Part shown: positions 9,110-17,619 of the stretch, in pieces
Numbering within the stretch: the first letter of the stretch is position 1
How the letters are laid out: each line of letters begins with the position of its first letter
Assembly (NCBI RefSeq): GCF_900105495.1
Contig: NZ_FNTF01000002.1
Span: 2,827,501 to 2,891,500, forward strand
Direction: 5' to 3'
DNA from: Pseudomonas frederiksbergensis
GTDB taxonomy: Bacteria > Pseudomonadota > Gammaproteobacteria > Pseudomonadales > Pseudomonadaceae
Length of the DNA: 64,000 nucleotides
The notes under the pieces: generated by a model
Told to the model about the DNA's origin: nothing
Seen by the model: the letters and a program-made list of their open reading frames with translations, nothing else
The model's database searches: none
Made by a program: the position numbers and the translations under genes

Positions 9110-10315
9110 TCACGCCGTCGCCAGCGAACGCTTTTGCGAAACACTCAAAAACCGCAGCAATGCCAACAAAGGAAATGCGCTACCCACAATCACAATCCAC
9201 AACCAGCCGCCGTGTTCATACACCGCACTGGCCACCGAGGAGCCAAATGCGCCACCGATGAATATGCTGGTCATGTACAGCGCATTCAGGCGGCTGCGGC
9301 TTTTGGCGTCGAGGGCGTAGACCGCGCGTTGACCGAGCACCATGTTCATCTGCACACAGAAATCAAGCACCACGCCGGTGACCGCGAGGCCAATGACGCT
9401 GTAGACCGGATGGATGAAGGCGGGCAGAAAACTCAGGCTGGCGAACAGCAGGGCCAGCAACGAGGCGATGCGGGTGTGGCCGGCATCAGCCAGTCGACCG
9501 GCAATGGGGGCGGCGATGGCGCCGATAGCCCCGACCAGGGCGAAGATCGCGATCTGGGTTTGCGACAAGCCATGATTGCGCGCCAGTTCCAGTGGCACAG
9601 CGGTCCAGAACAGGCTGAAGCTGGCGAACATGCAACCCTGGTAAAACGCCCGCTGACGCAACACCGGTTGTTGACGCAACAGGGTCCACAAAGACCCCAG
9701 CAGTTGACCATAAGAAGCGCTGTGATCAGGCTGACGCTTGGGAATCGTCAGCGCCAATACCAGGCTGATCGCCGCCATCAATACCGCTGCAATCACAAAC
9801 ATCGCACGCCAGCCAAAATGGTCGGCCACCACGCTCGACACCGGTCGCGCCAACAGAATCCCCAACAGCAAACCGCCCATGATCCCGCCGACCACACGGC
9901 CCCGAGACTCTTCCGGCGCCAAATGTGCAGCCAGTGGAATCAGGATCTGCACCGACACCGAACTGAACCCCACCAGCAGCGAGATCAGCAAAAACACGTT
10001 GGGCTGATCGGTGAACGCCGCGCCCAGCAGGCTGGCAATCGCCACCACGGTGGTGATGATCATCAATCGGCGGTTTTCCAGCAAATCACCCAGCGGCACC
10101 AGGAAGAACAGACCCAATGCGTAACCGATCTGAGTCAACGAAACGATCAGGCTGGCCATGGTGCTGGTCAAGCCGATGTCCGGCGCGATCAGGCCGATGA
10201 TCGGTTGGGCGTAGTAGATGTTGGCAACGATGGCGCCGCAGCAGAAGGCAAACAGCAGCACCATGCCTCGGGTCATTGTCGCGGTGCCCTGGGGCACTGG
10301 GTTCGCTGGGTTCAT
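9110..10315 (-). CDS. MFS transporter (drug/metabolite efflux type)
   Basis: Major facilitator of 401 residues with 12 predicted helices. The loop 2-3 signature is visible as LGDLLENRRLMIITT, and helix 5 carries a motif-C-like run (GGIMGGLLLGILLARPVSS) found in antiporters of the DHA1 group. It starts MNPANPVPQGTATMTRGMVL at 10315. Substrate cannot be read from sequence. It stands alone, and its former regulator could be the broken lysR 850 bases away, though the two genes now share a strand with hicAB between. Confidence 0.85.
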   Translation of the reverse strand: MNPANPVPQGTATMTRGMVLLFAFCCGAIVANIYYAQPIIGLIAPDIGLTSTMASLIVSLTQIGYALGLFFLVPLGDLLENRRLMIITTVVAIASLLGAAFTDQPNVFLLISLLVGFSSVSVQILIPLAAHLAPEESRGRVVGGIMGGLLLGILLARPVSSVVADHFGWRAMFVIAAVLMAAISLVLALTIPKRQPDHSASYGQLLGSLWTLLRQQPVLRQRAFYQGCMFASFSLFWTAVPLELARNHGLSQTQIAIFALVGAIGAIAAPIAGRLADAGHTRIASLLALLFASLSFLPAFIHPVYSVIGLAVTGVVLDFCVQMNMVLGQRAVYALDAKSRSRLNALYMTSIFIGGAFGSSVASAVYEHGGWLWIVIVGSAFPLLALLRFLSVSQKRSLATA

Positions 10316-10480
10316 AACGGGTCTCGCTGAGCAAAAGAGAATGCGCGCAGGCTAAAGGGCTGACGCGTACGGCGGAAGAGGGTTTGGAGTGATAGCAATT
10401 ATTCCGTTGCGGAATGAGCGACAGAGGATGTGCTGCAAGATCCTGACGTTTGTCGCCGATGTAACTGCTTGGCGCAAATC

Positions 10481-10572
10481 CTGTGGGAGTGAGCCTGCTC
10501 GCGATAGCGGCGTGTCAGGCAACCCATTTATCGAATGGATAAATGTCATCGCGAGCAGGCTCACTCCCACAG
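10481..10572. repeat. REPIN-type inverted REP pair (GTGGGAG family)
   Basis: Arms 10481-10504 and 10549-10572 start and end with ctgtgggagtgagcctgctc and its complement. The 44-base centre is AT-richer. It is the same family as the elements at 29682-29771 and 47495-47584. Confidence 0.9.
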
Positions 10573-10597
10573 GGGATCTTCAGCGAACACGAGCGAC

Positions 10598-10628
10598 AAA
10601 AAAGGCGACCTTCCCAGGTCGCCTTTTT
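10598..10628. terminator. Terminator of the sulfate-binding protein gene
   Basis: GGCGACCT/AGGTCGCC stem (10604-10623) with an A-run before and a T-run after, so it can work in both directions. It lies 16 bases beyond the stop of the minus-strand gene. Confidence 0.85.
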
Positions 10629-10643
10629 CATTGGCTTCAGCAA

Positions 10644-11660
10644 TTACTGGCCGCTGTAGATCTGATCAAAGACCCCGCCATCATTGAAGTGAGTCTTCTG
10701 CACCGTTCGCCAGTCACCAAAGGTCTTCTCCACCGACAGGAAATCCACTTTCGGGAAACGATCGGTGTACTTGGCCAGCACCGCCGGATCACGCGGACGC
10801 AGGTAGTTCGCCGCCGCAATCTCCTGACCTTGCGGCGACCACAGGTACTTCAGATATTCCTCGGCAACCGCACGGGTGCCTTTCTTGTCGACGGTTCTGT
10901 CGACCACCGACACGGGCGGCTCGGCTTCGGCGGAGACGCTTGGGTAAATGACTTCGAACTGATCACGACCAAATTCACGGGCAATCATTTCCGCTTCGTT
11001 TTCGAAGGTCACCAGCACATCACCCAGCTGGTTGGTCATGAAGGTCGTCGTGGCGGCGCGGCCACCGGTGTCGAGCACTGGTGCTTGTTTGAACAGCTTG
11101 CCGACGAAGTCTTTGGCTTTGCTTTCGTCACCACCGTTTTTCAGCACATAACCCCAGGCCGAGAGGTAGGTGTAGCGGCCGTTACCCGAAGTTTTCGGGT
11201 TTGGCACGATCACCTGCACGCCGTCCTTGAGTAGGTCAGGCCAGTCTTTCAGGGCTTTCGGGTTGCCTTTGCGGACGATGAACACGGTGGCCGAGGTGAA
11301 TGGCGCGCTGTTGTTCGGCAGGCGTGTGACCCAGTTATCCGGGACCAGTTTGCCGTTGTCCGCCAGGGCGTTGATGTCGGTGGCCATGTTCATGGTGATG
11401 ACGTCAGCCGGCAGGCCATCGATCACTGAACGCGCCTGTTTGCTGGAGCCGCCGAAGGACATCTGCAGGGTGATGTTTTCGTTGTGCTCGGCTTGCCAGT
11501 GTTTCTGGAAGGCAGTGTTGTAGTCCTTGTAGAAATCGCGCATCACGTCATAGGAAACGTTAAGCAGAGTCGGTGCAGCCTGAGCCATGCTGGACAGTGC
11601 CAGGCCCGCGGCCAGAAGTGAGGCGCCAAAGAGTTTTTTCACTGCGCAGTCCTTGTTCAT
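10644..11660 (-). CDS. sbp: Periplasmic sulfate-binding protein (Sbp/CysP family)
   Basis: Solute-binding protein of 338 residues with a signal peptide ending SSMAQA (about residue 28) and the family core LLNVSYDVMRDFYKDYN, SFGGSSKQARSVIDGLPAD, NPKTSGNGRYTYL and FENEAEM. It captures sulfate or thiosulfate in the periplasm for a CysTWA-type ABC transporter. The permease and ATPase genes are not next to it: the neighbours are a K+ channel and an MFS gene. It therefore has its own promoter and terminator and must serve a transporter encoded elsewhere. Confidence 0.92.
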   Translation of the reverse strand: MNKDCAVKKLFGASLLAAGLALSSMAQAAPTLLNVSYDVMRDFYKDYNTAFQKHWQAEHNENITLQMSFGGSSKQARSVIDGLPADVITMNMATDINALADNGKLVPDNWVTRLPNNSAPFTSATVFIVRKGNPKALKDWPDLLKDGVQVIVPNPKTSGNGRYTYLSAWGYVLKNGGDESKAKDFVGKLFKQAPVLDTGGRAATTTFMTNQLGDVLVTFENEAEMIAREFGRDQFEVIYPSVSAEAEPPVSVVDRTVDKKGTRAVAEEYLKYLWSPQGQEIAAANYLRPRDPAVLAKYTDRFPKVDFLSVEKTFGDWRTVQKTHFNDGGVFDQIYSGQ

Positions 11661-11697
11661 AAAAGTTTTTATTTAAAAGTGAGGCAAATTGCCAGCG

Positions 11698-11726
11698 ACT
11701 ATAACGGGGCTCGCATAGTCCTTTAA
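11698..11726 (-). promoter_or_regulatory. Candidate sbp promoter
   Basis: On the minus strand TATAGT (complement of 11698-11703) is preceded at 17 bases by TTAAAG, a poor -35, within an AT-rich stretch (about 11719-11740). A weak -35 with AT-rich upstream DNA would fit a CysB-activated promoter, but that is inference. Confidence 0.3.
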
Positions 11727-11745
11727 AGATTAAAAAGTGCTTTGC

Positions 11746-12570
11746 TTATTCCGTTTTCTTAAACAACGCATTCCCGCATCGCGAGCAGAACGCCGCCCCA
11801 TGTTCGTGGTTGTTTTTCTTGCACACCGGGCAGTCATGTTGCAGTTGTTCGCCGCGCATCGCGTTGGCCAGTTCGGCGGTGAAAATTCCCGTCGGCACGG
11901 CGATGATCGAGTAACCGGTGATCATCACCAGCGACGAAATCACCTGGCCCAGCGGCGTTTTCGGCACGATGTCGCCGAAGCCCACGGTGGTCAGCGTGAC
12001 GATAGCCCAATAGATGCCTTTGGGAATGCTGGTGAAACCGTGCTCCGGGCCTTCGATCACGTACATCAGCGTACCGAACACTGTCACCAGGGTGCAGACG
12101 CTGACGAGAAACACCACGATCTTCTGCTTGCTGCCGCGCAATGCGGACATCAGATAGTTGGCTTGCTTGAGGTACGGGCTCAGCTTGAGCACGCGGAAAA
12201 TCCGCAGCATCCGAATGATCCGGATAATCAGCAGGTACTGCGCATCGGCGTAATACAGCGCAAGAATGCCGGGCACGATCGCCAGCAAATCCACCAGTCC
12301 ATAGAAGCTGAACGCGTAGCGCAACGGCTTGGGCGAACAGTACAGTCGCAGGCCGTATTCGATGGCGAAGATAACCGTAAAGCCCCACTCGATGTACGCC
12401 AGCACATTGGCGTAGTTCTGGTGAATGGAATCGATGCTGTCGAGCATCACGATCACAATGCTGGCGAGAATGATCAACAGCAGTATGCCGTCGAAGCGCC
12501 GCCCGGCCTTGGTGTCGCTCTGGAAAACCATGACGTAAAGCTCTTCACGCCAGTTTCTGTTGCTGTCCAT
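11746..12570 (-). CDS. Voltage-gated potassium channel with C-terminal zinc ribbon
   Basis: Six-helix ion channel of 274 residues from ATG 12570, which has AGGCGGT upstream (a TTG at 12588 would add six residues). The S4 sensor has arginines at every third position (R117, R120, R123, R126). The pore filter is TTVGFGD (194-200), the K+-selective type. After S6 a short tail carries two Cys pairs (Cys247/250 and Cys262/265) that should bind zinc. It lies in the inner membrane; physiological role unknown, possibly membrane-potential control. It is followed closely by the start of sbp and preceded by the urea transporter gene. Confidence 0.9.
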   Translation of the reverse strand: MDSNRNWREELYVMVFQSDTKAGRRFDGILLLIILASIVIVMLDSIDSIHQNYANVLAYIEWGFTVIFAIEYGLRLYCSPKPLRYAFSFYGLVDLLAIVPGILALYYADAQYLLIIRIIRMLRIFRVLKLSPYLKQANYLMSALRGSKQKIVVFLVSVCTLVTVFGTLMYVIEGPEHGFTSIPKGIYWAIVTLTTVGFGDIVPKTPLGQVISSLVMITGYSIIAVPTGIFTAELANAMRGEQLQHDCPVCKKNNHEHGAAFCSRCGNALFKKTE

Positions 12571-12591
12571 GGATACCGCCTGAACCAATGA

Positions 12592-13506
12592 TCAGCGAAG
12601 CCTAGGTTGATTCTCCTCCAGAGTGCAAGGCGCACGGGTGACAGGGGGCTTGCCGAGCATTTGAACCACCGTGCGGATCAGCCAGCAGGAAAGGATGAAC
12701 GGCGCGGTCAGCGTTGGCAGACCGATGGCGGCAAACACCGGCGTCAGCAACAGCGCTGATGCAATACCGATGAGCGGCAGCCAAGGCTTCTGGCGCTGCG
12801 AGCTGAAGGCGAGGGCGGCGAGTACGGCGTTATAGCCACCGAGGCCGATCAATGCGGTGTAGAAGTCGTGATTCAGCATGCTCCAGCCCATGCCTGCGAC
12901 AGACGCCAACAACGCCCAGCAGAATGCGCGGCGATCAGCGATCAGCAAACCCGTGGCAATCATCGCACCGGCCAGTGGATGACCGAGGAACATCACCTGG
13001 CCGAGGCCTTTGAGTGGTGCGGCGAGCATGTTCAGCGTATTGATTTCGATCACGTGCGCAGTTGTCGAGGGCGTGGCGAAGCACAGCAACAACCAGCCCA
13101 ATCCCACGAAAGGTGCCGTATAGGCAGGCAGGTATTGGCTGATCCGCACGCGCTTGAGCCATTGCTGAGTGACCATCGCGCTCAGGCCGCCGACAGCGAT
13201 GATCAGCGGCGGTAACAGCGCGGACCAGGGGAAGTAGAGGCTCAGCAGTAAACCGAGCAAGACACCGTTGTAGCTGAAGAGCCCGGCCTGTCGATCGGCC
13301 TTGGCATAGCCACGTCGTTGCGCGGTGAGCAACCCGGCGACACCGCCCAGCAATGCACCGCCGAGCAGGGTGGGCGCGGTGAACAGAATGGCCAACAGGC
13401 ACAGCAGACCGCACAGCGGATGGCGCTGGAGGAAGATCTGACTGAAACCGTTGAGCAGGGCAGTCGCCCAATCGGGGCAGTGGGTGTTGAAGTGGTTGGC
13501 AGGCAT
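12592..13506 (-). CDS. Urea transporter
   Basis: Protein of 304 residues with about ten hydrophobic segments and the two-fold repeated UT signature: NGFSQIFLQRHPLCGLLCLL with SYNGVLLGL in the first half, and GLGQVMFLGHPLAGAMIATGLLIAD with GYNAVLAALA in the second. This matches the bacterial UT family of urea channels. It allows urea entry in the inner membrane. No urease genes lie in the window. A REP pair lies just upstream. The gap to the K+ channel is short, so the two may be co-transcribed. Confidence 0.85.
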   Translation of the reverse strand: MPANHFNTHCPDWATALLNGFSQIFLQRHPLCGLLCLLAILFTAPTLLGGALLGGVAGLLTAQRRGYAKADRQAGLFSYNGVLLGLLLSLYFPWSALLPPLIIAVGGLSAMVTQQWLKRVRISQYLPAYTAPFVGLGWLLLCFATPSTTAHVIEINTLNMLAAPLKGLGQVMFLGHPLAGAMIATGLLIADRRAFCWALLASVAGMGWSMLNHDFYTALIGLGGYNAVLAALAFSSQRQKPWLPLIGIASALLLTPVFAAIGLPTLTAPFILSCWLIRTVVQMLGKPPVTRAPCTLEENQPRLR

Positions 13507-13541
13507 GGCAGTTCTGAAAGACAGTGAAACCGAGTCGCCCG

Positions 13542-13636
13542 CATCGCCAGCAGGCTGGCTCCCACACTGAATCTCAGTTCAGTATTGATTCCGTGATCGG
13601 CACAAAACCAATGTGGGAGCCAGCCTGCTGGCGATG
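13542..13636. repeat. REPIN-type inverted REP pair (CCAGCAGGCTGG variant)
   Basis: 25-base perfect arms at 13542-13566 and 13612-13636, tgtgggagccagcctgctgg and its complement. The loop is 45 bases. It lies between the urea transporter and pyk. Confidence 0.9.
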
Positions 13637-13653
13637 AGGCCGGTATGGGCGCT

Positions 13654-15069
13654 CTAGATCAACGTCTCGATACGCAAGGAGTTAGTCGACCCCGGCTGCC
13701 CAAACGGCACACCCGCGGTGATCAACAAGGTGTCGCCACGCTTGGCCATGCCCTGCGCCTGGGCAATCTCCAGCGCCGTTGAGCACACCTCATCCACCTG
13801 CCGCAGCCGATCATTGACCACCGAATGCACGCCCCAGGCCACCGTCAACCGGCGAGCGGTTTGCAGGTTTGGCGTCAGGTTGAGGATCGGCACCGTTGGC
13901 CGCTCCCGCGCCGCCCGCAAACTCGAGGTGCCGGATTCGCTGTAATTCACCAGTACCGCCACCGGCAGCACATTGCTGATGCGGCGAATCGCGCAGCTGA
14001 TCGCATCGGAAACCGTCGCCTCAGCCTTGGGCCGGCTGACGTCCAGTTGCGCCTGATAGTCCGGACCATTTTCTACCTGACGAATGATCTTGCTCATCAT
14101 CTGCACGGCTTCCAGCGGGTACTCACCGGACGCGGTTTCCGCCGACAGCATCACCGCATCCGCACCTTCGGCCACGGCGTTGGCAACATCGGTCACCTCG
14201 GCACGGGTCGGGGCAGGGGAGAAGCGCATCGACTCGAGCATCTGCGTCGCCACCACCACCGGTTTGCCGAGCTGACGGCAGATGCTGATGATGTTTTTCT
14301 GAATCTGCGGCACGCTTTCGGCCGGCACTTCCACGCCCAGGTCACCGCGAGCAACCATGATCGCATCGCTCAATTCGGCGATCTCGCGCAGTTGCGTCAC
14401 GGCCGAAGGCTTCTCGATCTTGGCCATCAAAAACGCTTTGTCGCCGATCAGTTCGCGCGCCTCGCGGATGTCTTGCGGGCGCTGCACAAACGACAGCGCG
14501 ACCCAGTCCACACCCAGCTCCAGGCCGAAGCTCAGATCGCGACGGTCCTTGGCGGTCAGCGGGCTCAGGTCCAGCACCGCTTGCGGCACGTTCACGCCTT
14601 TGCGATCCGACAGCTCGCCGCCATTCAGCACCGTGGTGTCGATGGCGTCGGAGTACTTGGTCACCACGCGAAGACGCAGCTTGCCGTCGTCCAGCAGCAG
14701 GTCCATGCCCGGTTCGAGCGCCGCGATGATTTCCGGGTGAGGCAAGTTGACCCGGCGCTCATCCCCCGGCGTCGGGTCCAGGTCCAGACGCAGCGCCTGA
14801 CCGCGATGCAATTGCACCTTGCCCTCGGCGAATTTGCCAACCCGCAGTTTCGGACCTTGCAGGTCCATCAGAATGCCCAGCGGATAATTCAGCTGGCGCT
14901 CGACTTCACGAATCCACTGATAGCGCTGAGCGTGGTCGGCGTGATCGCCGTGGCTGAAGTTCAGGCGAAAGATGTTGACCCCGGCCTGCACCAGCTCACG
15001 GATGTCGTCGATCCCGTGAGTGGCAGGACCGAGGGTGGCGAGGATTTTAACCTTCTTGTCAGGCGTCAT
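13654..15069 (-). CDS. pykF: Pyruvate kinase, last gene of the glyoxylate-glycerate operon
   Basis: Enzyme of 471 residues converting phosphoenolpyruvate and ADP to pyruvate and ATP. The protein shows KILATLGPAT, FRLNFSHG, the active-site loop MAKIEKPSAV with its Lys/Glu pair, MVARGDLGVEVP (metal and phosphate site) and ATQMLESM. The start ATG 15069 lies inside the end of the glycerate kinase gene (11-base overlap), so it is translated with the glyoxylate pathway. Glycerate kinase output (2-phosphoglycerate) reaches PEP through enolase and then this enzyme. Confidence 0.96.
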   Translation of the reverse strand: MTPDKKVKILATLGPATHGIDDIRELVQAGVNIFRLNFSHGDHADHAQRYQWIREVERQLNYPLGILMDLQGPKLRVGKFAEGKVQLHRGQALRLDLDPTPGDERRVNLPHPEIIAALEPGMDLLLDDGKLRLRVVTKYSDAIDTTVLNGGELSDRKGVNVPQAVLDLSPLTAKDRRDLSFGLELGVDWVALSFVQRPQDIREARELIGDKAFLMAKIEKPSAVTQLREIAELSDAIMVARGDLGVEVPAESVPQIQKNIISICRQLGKPVVVATQMLESMRFSPAPTRAEVTDVANAVAEGADAVMLSAETASGEYPLEAVQMMSKIIRQVENGPDYQAQLDVSRPKAEATVSDAISCAIRRISNVLPVAVLVNYSESGTSSLRAARERPTVPILNLTPNLQTARRLTVAWGVHSVVNDRLRQVDEVCSTALEIAQAQGMAKRGDTLLITAGVPFGQPGSTNSLRIETLI

Positions 15070-16339
15070 TTTTAGGGCTCTCGAGAATCAGGATGGCACG
15101 GAAGTCGTTGACGTTGGTGCGGGTCGGTTCAGTGACGATCAGCGCTTCCAGCGCCTCGAAATAGCCGTAGCCATTGTTGTTGTCCAACTCGTCGCTGGCG
15201 CTCAGGCCGAGGGCGGCGGCGCGGGCGTAGCTGTCCGGAGTCATGATTGCGCCGGCATTGTCTTCGGAGCCATCGATGCCATCGGTGTCGCCAGCCAGCG
15301 CGTAGACGCCGGGCAGGCCTTTGAGGCTGTCGGTCAGGCTGAGCAGGAATTCGGCGTTGCGTCCGCCACGGCCATTGCCGCGTACGGTGACCGTGGTTTC
15401 ACCGCCCGAGAGGATCACGCAGGGCGCCGCCAATGGCTGACCGTGCAGCACAACCTGACGGGCGATGCCGGCGTGAACCTTGGCCACTTCGCGGGATTCG
15501 CCTTCCAGGTCGCCGAGTATCAGCGGGCTGAAACCGGCCTGCCGTGCTTTCACCGCAGCGGCTTCAAGCGACTGCTGCGGACGGGCGATCAGTTGGAAGT
15601 GACTGCGCGCCAGGCTCGGGTCGCCGGGTTTGACCGTCTCTGACTCCGGGCTCTGCAGCCAGTTGCGCACCGAGGCCGGGACTTCAATGGCGTAACGCTT
15701 GAGGATCGCCAGGGCTTCGCCGGAAGTGCTCGGATCGGCCACGGTGGGGCCGGAGGCGATGACCGTGGCGAGGTCGCCCGGTACATCGGAAATCGCATAG
15801 GTATAAACAGTGGCAGGCCAGCAGGCTTTGCCGAGGCGGCCGCCCTTGATCGCCGAGAGGTGCTTGCGCACGCAATTCATCTCGCCGATGGTGGCGCCGG
15901 ATTTGAGCAGGGCTTTGTTGATCGACTGCTTGTCGGCCAGGGTGATGCCGGCCGCGGGCAACGCCAGCAGGGCAGAGCCGCCGCCCGAGAGCAGGAAGAT
16001 CACACGGTCGTCTTCAGTCAGGTTGCTGACCAGTTCCAACACGCGTTTGGCCACCGCCAGACCGGCAGCGTCAGGCACCGGGTGAGCGGCTTCGACCACT
16101 TCGATTTTTTCACACGGAGCGCCGTGACCGTAACGCGTCACCACTAGACCCGATACTTCACCCTGCCAGCAACGCTCCACCACTTGAGCCATGGCCGCGG
16201 CGGCTTTGCCGGCGCCGATGACGATCACCCGACCGCTGCGATCTTTGGGCAAATGGGCTTCGAGGACTTGCTGCGGATGGGCCGCGTCGATGGCTGTGGC
16301 AAACAGCTCGCGCAGGAATTGTTGCGGATTGACCGACAT
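15059..16339 (-). CDS. ttuD: Glycerate 2-kinase (MOFRL/GckA family; TtuD-like)
   Basis: Kinase of 426 residues from ATG 16339 (MSVNPQQFLRELFATAIDAA), preceded by GGGAG; the longer frame to 16390 runs into a repeat. Family motifs are VIGAGKAAAAMA, LLSGGGSALL, VRKHLSAIKGGRLG, SDVPGDLATVIASGP and the MOFRL end ALAGDTDGIDGSEDNAGA. It phosphorylates D-glycerate, most probably to 2-phosphoglycerate. It follows tartronate semialdehyde reductase in the operon and overlaps pyk by 11 bases. Confidence 0.94.
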   Translation of the reverse strand: MSVNPQQFLRELFATAIDAAHPQQVLEAHLPKDRSGRVIVIGAGKAAAAMAQVVERCWQGEVSGLVVTRYGHGAPCEKIEVVEAAHPVPDAAGLAVAKRVLELVSNLTEDDRVIFLLSGGGSALLALPAAGITLADKQSINKALLKSGATIGEMNCVRKHLSAIKGGRLGKACWPATVYTYAISDVPGDLATVIASGPTVADPSTSGEALAILKRYAIEVPASVRNWLQSPESETVKPGDPSLARSHFQLIARPQQSLEAAAVKARQAGFSPLILGDLEGESREVAKVHAGIARQVVLHGQPLAAPCVILSGGETTVTVRGNGRGGRNAEFLLSLTDSLKGLPGVYALAGDTDGIDGSEDNAGAIMTPDSYARAAALGLSASDELDNNNGYGYFEALEALIVTEPTRTNVNDFRAILILESPKNDA

Positions 16340-16377
16340 GGCGGGCTCCCAATCTTTTTGTTCTTGGTTTACGCAGA

Positions 16378-16489
16378 TGATCGTTCCCACGCTCTGCGTG
16401 GGAATGCCTCAATGGACGCTCCGCGTCCGCTTCGGCAGGGACGCGGAGCGTCCCGGGCTGCATTCCCACGCGGAGCGTGGGAACGATCA
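16378..16489. repeat. Palindromic intergenic repeat (GATCGTTCCCACGC family)
   Basis: Outer arms 16378-16407 and 16460-16489 (tgatcgttcccacgctctgc and a near-perfect complement) enclose an inner pair around ggacgctccgcgtcc. It is a different family from the GTGGGAG elements; a relative is at 32337-32467. It sits between glxR and the glycerate kinase gene, inside the operon. Confidence 0.88.
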
Positions 16490-16502
16490 GCACAGGCGGG
16501 TG

Positions 16503-17393
16503 TTACTTATCGCGAATCGAGAAATTCGCCATGTGTTCCAGGCCCTTGATCAGCGCCGAGTGGTCCCAGTTGCTGCCACCGATGGCCGCGCAGGTGCTGA
16601 ACACTTGCTGGGTGTTGGCGGTGTTCGGCAGGTTGATGCCCAGTTCGCGTGCGCCGGCCAGGGCCAGGTTCAGGTCCTTCTGGTGCAGGCTGATGCGGAA
16701 GCCTGGGTCGAAGGTGCCTTTGATCATGCGTTCGCCGTGCACTTCGAGGATCTTCGAGGAGGCGAAGCCGCCCATCAGTGCTTCGCGCACCTTGGCCGGA
16801 TCGGCACCGTTTTTTGATGCAAACAGCAGGGCTTCGGCCACGGCCTGGATGTTCAGCGCCACGATGATCTGGTTCGCTACTTTGGCGGTTTGACCATCGC
16901 CGTTGCCGCCGACCAGGGTGATGTTCTTGCCCATCGCCTGGAACAGTGGCAGAACGCGTTCGAAGGCATCGGCCTCACCGCCGACCATGATGCTCAGCGT
17001 CGCGGCCTTGGCGCCGACTTCACCGCCGGACACCGGCGCGTCGAGGTACTGAGCGCCTTTTTCATTGATTTTGGCGGCGAAGGCTTTGGTGGCGGTTGGT
17101 GAGATCGAGCTCATGTCGATCACGACCTTGCCCTTGCCAACACCGGCCGCAACACCGTCGGCGCGGAACAGCACGTCATCGACCTGCGGGGTATCCGGCA
17201 CCATGACGATGATGAATTCGGCTTCTTGCGCGACTTCTTTCGGGTTCGCCAGGGCGACGGCGCCACCGGCAATCAGGTCAGCAGGTGCAGCGTCGTGGTG
17301 CGCCGACAGGAACAGGCTGTGACCGGCTTTTTGCAGGTTCAATGCCATTGGGTGGCCCATGATGCCGGTGCCGATAAATCCGATTTTAGCCAT
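16503..17393 (-). CDS. glxR: 2-hydroxy-3-oxopropionate (tartronate semialdehyde) reductase
   Basis: Beta-hydroxyacid dehydrogenase of 296 residues. It has the Rossmann motif GFIGTGIMGHPMALNLQKAG at the N-terminus, the substrate signature DAPVSGGEVGAKAATLSIMV and the catalytic-lysine segment GNGDGQTAKVANQIIV. It reduces tartronate semialdehyde to glycerate with NAD(P)H. The start ATG 17393 has AGAGGA upstream. Its place between hyi and glycerate kinase fits the pathway exactly. Confidence 0.95.
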   Translation of the reverse strand: MAKIGFIGTGIMGHPMALNLQKAGHSLFLSAHHDAAPADLIAGGAVALANPKEVAQEAEFIIVMVPDTPQVDDVLFRADGVAAGVGKGKVVIDMSSISPTATKAFAAKINEKGAQYLDAPVSGGEVGAKAATLSIMVGGEADAFERVLPLFQAMGKNITLVGGNGDGQTAKVANQIIVALNIQAVAEALLFASKNGADPAKVREALMGGFASSKILEVHGERMIKGTFDPGFRISLHQKDLNLALAGARELGINLPNTANTQQVFSTCAAIGGSNWDHSALIKGLEHMANFSIRDK

Positions 17394-17447
17394 GAGAAAG
17401 TCCTCTTGTTTTTGTGTGGCTCCCGGCGCTGGACCGATGAGCTCTTT

Positions 17448-17598
17448 GTGGCGAGGGGGCTTGCCCCCGTTGGGTCGCGAAGCGGCCCCAATTGTTTTTT
17501 CGCGGTCGGTCAGATAGAACGCATTTGCTGGTTTTACGACTGCTTCGCAGCCGAACGGGGCGGTGCGACGATTCGATGAATCCCCTCACCACAAAAGC
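17448..17598. repeat. Degenerate REP-like element between hyi and glxR
   Basis: Tgtggcgagggggcttgccc (from 17448) with a following ggtcgcgaagcggcccc, and a decayed return arm (gcttcgcagccgaacggggc at 17542-17561, then cccctcaccacaaaa at 17582-17596). It is related to the intact TGTGGCGAGGGG element at 45670-45802. Confidence 0.65.
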
Positions 17599-17619
17599 CC
17601 GCTCCCACAGGGATCTGCG

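Noticed and set aside
9134-10330. Plus-strand open frame of 398 codons opposite the MFS gene
   Set aside because: His/Gln-rich shadow of a membrane protein gene read backwards.
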